Assembly (NCBI RefSeq): GCF_004123675.1
Contig: NZ_CP035421.1
Span: forward strand, 60,120 to 124,119
Direction of reading: 5' to 3'
DNA length: 64,000 nt
Origin: Leisingera sp. NJS204
GTDB lineage: Bacteria > Pseudomonadota > Alphaproteobacteria > Rhodobacterales > Rhodobacteraceae
In this document: positions 60,401-64,000 of the stretch, one piece after another
Position numbering within the stretch: position 1 is the stretch's first letter
Layout: each line of letters opens with the position of its first letter
Position numbers and translations under genes: made by a program
The notes under the pieces: generated by a model
The model's database searches: none
What the model saw: only the letters and a program-made list of their open reading frames with translations
What the model was told of the DNA's origin: nothing

Positions 60401-60596
60401 CGACTTCAACACCTCTGCCGATGGCGAGCTGCTGGACTTCACGGGTGGCGGTTTCGGCTTCGGCAGCTTTGATGATCTGTCCGGCGCAATCTCGCAGGAC
60501 GGCAGCAATGCCCTGATCGACCTTGGGGACGACGGATCGATCACCCTGCTGGATGTGCAGGCCTCAGCCCTGACCGAGGATCACTTCCTGATCTAA
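57417..60596 (+). CDS. secreted RTX protein with CHRD and spondin-N domains
   Basis: A 1059-residue extracellular protein with no N-terminal signal peptide, so likely type I secreted. In order: a short RTX-like start (LLGLGGDDTLTGGLGDDTLDGG), a partial CHRD domain (about 75-130; YYNIHTNDFPGGEIRGQL), a fuller CHRD domain (about 135-235; HLHNAPAGQNGPVI), RTX repeat blocks (about 242-368 and 410-640), a spondin-N domain (about 642-882; VTNTLGEGGTFLTPVWFGFHDG and FTWATMVIPSNDAFLAS), a third RTX block (about 882-985) and a C-terminal tail with FNEGFGNDVITDFN, the usual secretion-signal region. GGAGG precedes the ATG at 57417; the frame is open upstream without a start box. Function unknown; CHRD and spondin folds suggest matrix or surface binding. 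Confidence 0.88.
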   Translation: MTEQNNMGPIAGTEGPDPLTGTNASETLLGLGGDDTLTGGLGDDTLDGGAGSDTADFRDIDVPAEAALRTGTATRETGFAVVVEDQPLASLTTDQSPADLADQAAGGNLYYNIHTNDFPGGEIRGQLLVESDITDGGIRTLTLVADLDAAQEPDGASDSQATGQGRVVIVIDGSSITYSSDLSVTGLATSDLLPVAGVSAIHLHNAPAGQNGPVITDIVQDAGGDVNGLNAGFDDGNVFDEAVETDTLISIENLEGSDDGDDLRGDNGANLLNGNGGDDILRGRRGNDELNGGDGNDDLRGNRGADTLDGGSGDDVLRGGRGSDQLNGGAGNDELRGGGGNDILSGGGGVDIIDGGNGIDTNSFANINQGAADPSVAGVTVVLNADGSGTASYNGGGGNGPLIEEEFTGIENITGSSNNDDIRALGAAPNAIDGGDGDDFIAGGGGVDVLTGGEGTDTNSFVNIGAEVVADLGSGSASYQPNETTTVFENFSGFENLDGSDNDDQLFGGGGANTLTGNDGNDLLVGRGGNDVLEGGDGNDILRGGGGADVTDGGAGIDTADFQDIGAAVIADLNSGAAVYQGPNGAVVDTLLNIENLTGSANNDVLNGDAGDNLLAGGGGGDTINGGGGNDVIRGDAIGDGEAITVTVTNTLGEGGTFLTPVWFGFHDGENFDLWTDGAAASGGLERIAEDGSVEGIAAEFNQQVAGGGVDATIIGGNGAPGPIDPGESASFTLNVNADQVGQGFFTWATMVIPSNDAFLASPDDALQDFIFDADGNFAGPLVIERFGTDVLDAGTEVNTEEGAAFLNQTARDQGTAENGVVRQHEGFNGSEANPDGTPVNILGGTTAAGTSVDPAEGDFTRNGGEEQLLRIVVDLAEGGADVLSGGAGSDYIDGGRGNDLLRGQRGADTLDGGDGADVLFGGRGRDLADGGAGSDRIAGGRGRDTLDGGAGNDRIDGGRGADVLTGGAGNDLLTGGRGADAFVFNEGFGNDVITDFNTSADGELLDFTGGGFGFGSFDDLSGAISQDGSNALIDLGDDGSITLLDVQASALTEDHFLI
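58140..59340 (+). repeat. RTX calcium-binding repeats, main blocks
   Basis: Dozens of glycine-aspartate nonapeptides (GGNGGDDILRGRRGNDELNG type), interrupted by three homologous inserts that each carry an xFVNIGAxVVADLNSGxAxYQ-like strand (near 58500, 58800, 59090). A further block lies at about 60060-60370. Confidence 0.9.
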
Positions 60597-60619
60597 AAAC
60601 CGGCAGGAAAACCCAACGG

Positions 60620-60645
60620 CGGCGGCACTCCCCGGAGTGCCGCCG
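60620..60645. terminator. bidirectional terminator between RTX and GMC genes
   Basis: A perfect 12-bp stem (CGGCGGCACTCC / GGAGTGCCGCCG) with a minimal loop lies 24 bases after the RTX stop, followed by a pyrimidine-rich TCTCTCTCATT. It can serve both converging genes. Confidence 0.8.
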
Positions 60646-60657
60646 TCTCTCTCATTC

Positions 60658-62253
60658 TCAGTCCGCAGCCATCACCAGATCGCTGGCCTTTTCACCGATC
60701 ATGATGGCCGGCGCATTGGTGTTGCCCGAGACGATCTCGGGCATGATCGAACAATCCGCCACCCGCAGCCCCTGCACCCCATGCACCCGCAAACCGGCGT
60801 CCACCACCGCATCCGCCCCCTGCCCCATCCTGCAGGTGCCGGTCGGATGATAGATCGACACCGAATTGCCGCGCGCCCAGTCCAGCGTGCCCGCGTAATC
60901 CTCCATCGCGAGATCCGCATCAGGCCGGAACTCCGCGGCGATCTTGGAGGCCAGCGGATTATGCCGGGCAATGCGGCGGGCAATGTTCACCCCGTCCACC
61001 AGGGTCCGGCAATCCGTCTCCGTCGCCAGATAATTCGGGTGGATCTTGGGATAGGTCTTCGGATCCGGCCCGTTCAGCCGGATCTCGCCCCGGCTTTCGG
61101 GGCGCAGCTGACACACCGACATGGTAAAGGCCGAGAACGGATGCACCCCCTCGCCGGGGCTGTCCGCCGACCAGGGCTGCACATGGAACTGGATGTCCGG
61201 CGTTGCCAGATCGGGCCGGGTTTTCATGAAACCGGTCGCCAGACTGGCCGCCATCGTCATCGGCCCGGCCCGGAACAGCGCGTATTTCAAGGCTATCCGC
61301 GCCTGATTGAACAGGCTGCGCACCTCGTCGTTCAGCGTCGGCTCGTTGCATTTGTACACCAGCCGCGCCTGCAGATGGTCCTGCAGCCCCTGCCCCACCC
61401 CCGGCAGGTCCGCCGCAACATCAATACCGTTGGCCTTCAGCTGCTCCGCCGGGCCAATCCCCGACAGCATCAGCGTCTGGGGTGAGTTGATCGCCCCCGC
61501 CGACAGGATCACCTCCTTGCGCGCGGTCAGGCTTTGCCGCTGGCCTGCACGGTCCAGATAGGTGACGCCAGTGACCCGGCGCCCGTCCAGATCGATCTTT
61601 TCAACCAGCGCATTGGTGATGATCTGCAGGTTCGCCCGCTCCCGCGCCGGTTTCAAAAACGCCACCGCAGCACTGCAGCGCCGCCCGTTGCGGGTGGTCA
61701 GCTGGAAATACCCCACCCCCTCTTGCGCGGCCCCGTTGTAATCGGGGTTGAACGGATATCCCGCCTCCTGCGCCGCCGCCACCCAGGCATCGCAAATCGG
61801 GCGCTGAATGCGCATGTTAGAGACTGTCAGCGGCCCGCCCGCGCCATGAAACTCATCCGCGCCGCGCTCCTGATCCTCGGATCGTTTGAACAAGGGCAGC
61901 ACATCGTCCCAGCCCCAGCCCTCATTGCCCATCTGGCGCCAGCGGTCGTAATCCTCCTTTTGGCCGCGCACATACAAAAGCCCGTTCAGCGACGACGACC
62001 CGCCCAGAACCTTGCCCCGCGGCCAGTCGATCGACCGCCCATTCAGACCCGGATCGGGCTCGGTCTTGTAGCACCAGTCAACAGACGGGTTATGCATGGT
62101 TTTGAAATAGCCGACCGGGATGTGGATCCAGGGGTTTGTGTCGCGCCCGCCGGCCTCCAGCAGCACCACTTTGTTGCGCGGATCCGCACTCAGCCGGTTG
62201 GCAATCACGCAGCCCGACGACCCTGCTCCGATAACAATGAAATCTGCTTCCAC
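60658..62253 (-). CDS. GMC-family oxidoreductase (choline/alcohol dehydrogenase-like)
   Basis: A 531-residue FAD-dependent GMC enzyme. DFIVIGAGSSGCVIANRLS (4-22) is the FAD Rossmann motif, WPRGKVLGGSSSLNGLLYVRG (about 77-97) and GAINSPQTLMLSGIGP (about 256-271) the two GMC signatures, and the catalytic His/Asn lie in YHPTGTCRMG and VSGNTNAPAIMIGEKASD near the end. It oxidises an alcohol, feeding electrons from FADH2 to a quinone or other acceptor. The start is a GTG at 62253 with GAGAGGG just before it. It diverges from a TRAP transporter, whose substrate it may oxidise; choline is only one of several possibilities. Confidence 0.92.
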   Translation of the reverse strand: MEADFIVIGAGSSGCVIANRLSADPRNKVVLLEAGGRDTNPWIHIPVGYFKTMHNPSVDWCYKTEPDPGLNGRSIDWPRGKVLGGSSSLNGLLYVRGQKEDYDRWRQMGNEGWGWDDVLPLFKRSEDQERGADEFHGAGGPLTVSNMRIQRPICDAWVAAAQEAGYPFNPDYNGAAQEGVGYFQLTTRNGRRCSAAVAFLKPARERANLQIITNALVEKIDLDGRRVTGVTYLDRAGQRQSLTARKEVILSAGAINSPQTLMLSGIGPAEQLKANGIDVAADLPGVGQGLQDHLQARLVYKCNEPTLNDEVRSLFNQARIALKYALFRAGPMTMAASLATGFMKTRPDLATPDIQFHVQPWSADSPGEGVHPFSAFTMSVCQLRPESRGEIRLNGPDPKTYPKIHPNYLATETDCRTLVDGVNIARRIARHNPLASKIAAEFRPDADLAMEDYAGTLDWARGNSVSIYHPTGTCRMGQGADAVVDAGLRVHGVQGLRVADCSIMPEIVSGNTNAPAIMIGEKASDLVMAAD

Positions 62254-62361
62254 GACCCTCTCCCGACTCTGTCAGGAAAAAACTTCTATACAGATTGCAT
62301 GAAATAAGCTAGCTATTTTTGATACCAAACGTCTCAATAATTGATCTTAGGGAGGAAAATT

Positions 62362-63594
62362 ATGGGGGTCACCGATAAACTGAACCGCATATCACGGCGG
62401 GATCTGTTCAAGGTTGCAGGCACTTACGGGATGAGCTCGACGCTGCTGGCGGCCGGCAGCTTTGGCGGCGCGATGAGCCTGGCGAATCTCGCATCAGCCG
62501 CAGAATCGACTTACGAGCGGCGCTTTTCCAAGCCCGCCAAGCACACGCTGAAATTCGGCGCCTCGGGGTTTAACGCCCGCAACCTGCTGATCGAACGGGC
62601 CGGCGCGCTGGAGTTTGCCCGCGACCTTGAATCCCGCACCGATGGCGAGATCCGGATTGAATTCATCGGCGACAATCAGATCTGCGGCCAGCTGAGCTGC
62701 GTTGAGAAAACCCAGCAAGGCATCGTTGATATCTACGCGGCCTCCACCCAGAACTCGGCCGGCGGCGCGCCCTATCTGAACGTGCTGGACTATGCCTTCA
62801 TGTTCCCCGGCCGCGCCTCGCAGTATCACTTCCTCTATCACCCCAAGAGCCAGGAAATCCTGCGCGACCCGCTGGAAAAACGCCACGGGCTGAAATTCCT
62901 GTTCAGCCACTGTGAACTCCGCGGTATCCAGCTGGGCCTGAAATACAAGGACCAGCCGACCATCACCAAGCTGGAGCAGCTGTTCGGCACCAAGAACCGC
63001 GTCACCGGCACTCAGCTCGGCCGCATCGCCATGAAGGCGCTGAACCTGAACCCGGTCCCCGTCGCCTGGGAAGAAACCCTTGATGGCCTCAAACAGGGTC
63101 TGATCGACGGCGCCGAAACCTGGGCCTCTGCGGTGGCCTATGCCAACATGTCGCCGGTGGTTTCGCAGTCTGTGGACCTCAAATTCTTCTGCGGCACCGA
63201 ACATACCTCAATGTCGGCCAAGGTCTTTGACAGTCTCGAAGGCTACCTTCAGGATGCGGTGCTGGAGAGCGCCTATTGGGCGCAGGCCCATGTGCAGGCC
63301 GCGAACGAGGCCGCGCTGGTCAAAACCGTCGGTTTCAGCGACCCGCAGCTGCCGGGCACCATGTTTGTTGAAAACGACGTGCGCCCTGCCTTCCTGCCGG
63401 ACAGCGAAATCCGCATGGCCGAGGAAATGTGCTCGCCCGAGTTCCAGCCGCAGCTGTGGGAGCAGTGGCGCGACCGTCTGAACGGCTGGGCCGGCGGCAT
63501 CGACACCTACCAGGAAATCTACAACATCGCGCGCGAAGTCGACAAAGACATGAAGCCCGAAAACGTGGAACCCCGCCGCTGGTGGAAAGCCTGA
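62362..63594 (+). CDS. TRAP transporter substrate-binding protein (DctP family)
   Basis: A 410-residue periplasmic binding protein with a twin-arginine signal (NRISRRDLFKVAG, then a hydrophobic segment to about residue 50), so it is exported folded. The mature part has DctP-family features (GALEFARDLESRTDGEIRIEFIGDN and VTGTQLGRIAMKALNLNPVPVAWEETLDGLKQGLIDGAETW). GGGAGGA stands before the ATG at 62362. The ligand is unknown; the divergent GMC oxidoreductase suggests an alcohol, hydroxy acid or osmolyte. The small permease gene follows after 98 bases. Confidence 0.9.
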   Translation: MGVTDKLNRISRRDLFKVAGTYGMSSTLLAAGSFGGAMSLANLASAAESTYERRFSKPAKHTLKFGASGFNARNLLIERAGALEFARDLESRTDGEIRIEFIGDNQICGQLSCVEKTQQGIVDIYAASTQNSAGGAPYLNVLDYAFMFPGRASQYHFLYHPKSQEILRDPLEKRHGLKFLFSHCELRGIQLGLKYKDQPTITKLEQLFGTKNRVTGTQLGRIAMKALNLNPVPVAWEETLDGLKQGLIDGAETWASAVAYANMSPVVSQSVDLKFFCGTEHTSMSAKVFDSLEGYLQDAVLESAYWAQAHVQAANEAALVKTVGFSDPQLPGTMFVENDVRPAFLPDSEIRMAEEMCSPEFQPQLWEQWRDRLNGWAGGIDTYQEIYNIAREVDKDMKPENVEPRRWWKA

Positions 63595-63692
63595 CCGCCG
63601 CCTAGGCTGACAAAACCGGGGCCTGGCGCAGCATACCGCGCCGGGGCCTGCCCCTCCGGAACGGGAGACCGGAGGCTTGATGGGAGGAACGC

Positions 63693-64000
63693 ATGACGCT
63701 CTGGTCTGATATCAGCGCGATTTTCAGCGCATTTGCATCGCAAGACAGCTGGGAAATCCGCAACGCCCTGCAAAGCAACGCCGCCTGGGTGCTTGGCACC
63801 ATTGCGGCGGCTCTTGGCGGGCTATTGGTGATGCTGATCTACCGGCTGGTGCCGCTTTTGGACCGGCACCTGGAGCGCACCATCATGGTGTGGAGCTATC
63901 TGGCCATTGCCTTCATCATCTTCTGGGGCGTCATTGACCGCTTTGTGTTCAAGAACCAGCAGCCCTGGTCCACCACCATTCCGCCGCTCTTGTTCATGGT
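63693..64000 (+). CDS. TRAP transporter small permease (DctQ), partial
   Basis: The first 102 codons of a small-permease protein run off the right edge. A helix (about 36-60; VLGTIAAALGGLLVMLIYRLV) and a second (about 70-92; WSYLAIAFIIFWGVIDRFVF) with the FKNQQPWSTTIPPLLF stretch are typical of DctQ proteins. GGGAGGA precedes the ATG at 63693. The large DctM permease should follow outside the window. Confidence 0.85.
   Translation, partial: MTLWSDISAIFSAFASQDSWEIRNALQSNAAWVLGTIAAALGGLLVMLIYRLVPLLDRHLERTIMVWSYLAIAFIIFWGVIDRFVFKNQQPWSTTIPPLLFM

Noticed and set aside
1..64000. CRISPR arrays, tRNA, rRNA and riboswitches
   Set aside because: Looked for regular direct repeats with spacers, cloverleaf-type sequence and conserved rRNA or riboswitch stretches; found none that I could support.

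Overview
The window looks like a chromosome (or large replicon) segment of a marine Roseobacter-group alphaproteobacterium (Rhodobacteraceae, Leisingera/Phaeobacter/Ruegeria-like). The reasons are the high GC, dense TRAP-transporter, GMC-oxidoreductase, MttB/GcvT and RTX genes, a heme-uptake locus of the hmu type, and FNR-like boxes beside stress genes. This placement is from gene content only; there is no rRNA or tRNA in the window.

Layout. (1) 0-1.8 kb: insertion-sequence debris (ISNCY-like C-terminal part, an IS30 transposase with an internal deletion, a short IS110-like start). (2) 1.9-19.8 kb, minus strand: a secretion/toxin locus made of a 3660-residue RTX protein, a LysR regulator, and an export set ordered ABC ATPase - membrane-fusion adaptor - second ABC ATPase. 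The giant protein carries a YopT/C58-like Cys-His pair, a TcdA/TcdB-like hydrophobic pore segment, a discoidin-like plus NPCBM module and terminal RTX repeats, so it resembles Mcf/Fit-type toxins more than classical haemolysins. (3) 20.4-31.6 kb: a decayed IS3-family element, the stub of a P-type ATPase, and a stress/microaerobic block: VIT/CCC1 transporter, site-2 protease, FNT channel, two UspA proteins, a frameshifted DUF4405-like protein, a collapsed kinase gene, a YhiI-RbbA-YhhJ-type ABC export operon and a small cytochrome c. Two FnrL-like boxes lie here. (4) 32.0-41.0 kb: an IS3 scar followed by a compact seven-gene plus-strand operon with two ATP-grasp ligases, an FAD/NAD(P)-binding enzyme, an AbrB-type membrane protein, 4-hydroxy-2-oxovalerate aldolase, acylating acetaldehyde dehydrogenase and a PLP aminotransferase. 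It looks like an uncharacterised small-molecule pathway. (5) 41.2-47.3 kb: LysR, a non-pyrrolysine MttB homologue with a GcvT-like protein, another aminotransferase, a LuxR-type regulator and PhnA. (6) 47.4-56.2 kb: heme uptake, hmuSTUV (minus) divergent from hmuR - small secreted protein - exbB - exbD - exbD - tonB (plus). (7) 56.2-64 kb: LysR, a CHRD/spondin/RTX secreted protein, a GMC oxidoreductase, and a divergent TRAP transporter (binding protein plus start of the small permease) that runs off the window.

How the genes work together. The B-D-E-like type I secretion set should export the adjacent giant RTX protein and perhaps also the RTX/CHRD protein 50 kb away; the outer-membrane TolC partner is not in the window. 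In the ATP-grasp operon, the aldolase/dehydrogenase pair can build 4-hydroxy-2-oxovalerate from acetyl-CoA and pyruvate, the aminotransferase could turn it into a gamma-hydroxy amino acid, the ligases could couple it by amide bonds, the flavoenzyme could oxidise it and the AbrB-like protein could export it. This route is inference. The heme locus is a complete TonB-energised uptake and heme-handling system.

The two loci most worth follow-up are the giant Mcf-like RTX toxin with its dedicated exporter and the ATP-grasp/aldolase operon. Several genes are broken (IS remnants, P-type ATPase stub, DUF4405 frameshift, collapsed kinase), so the segment has been rearranged repeatedly, mostly at the borders of these two loci.
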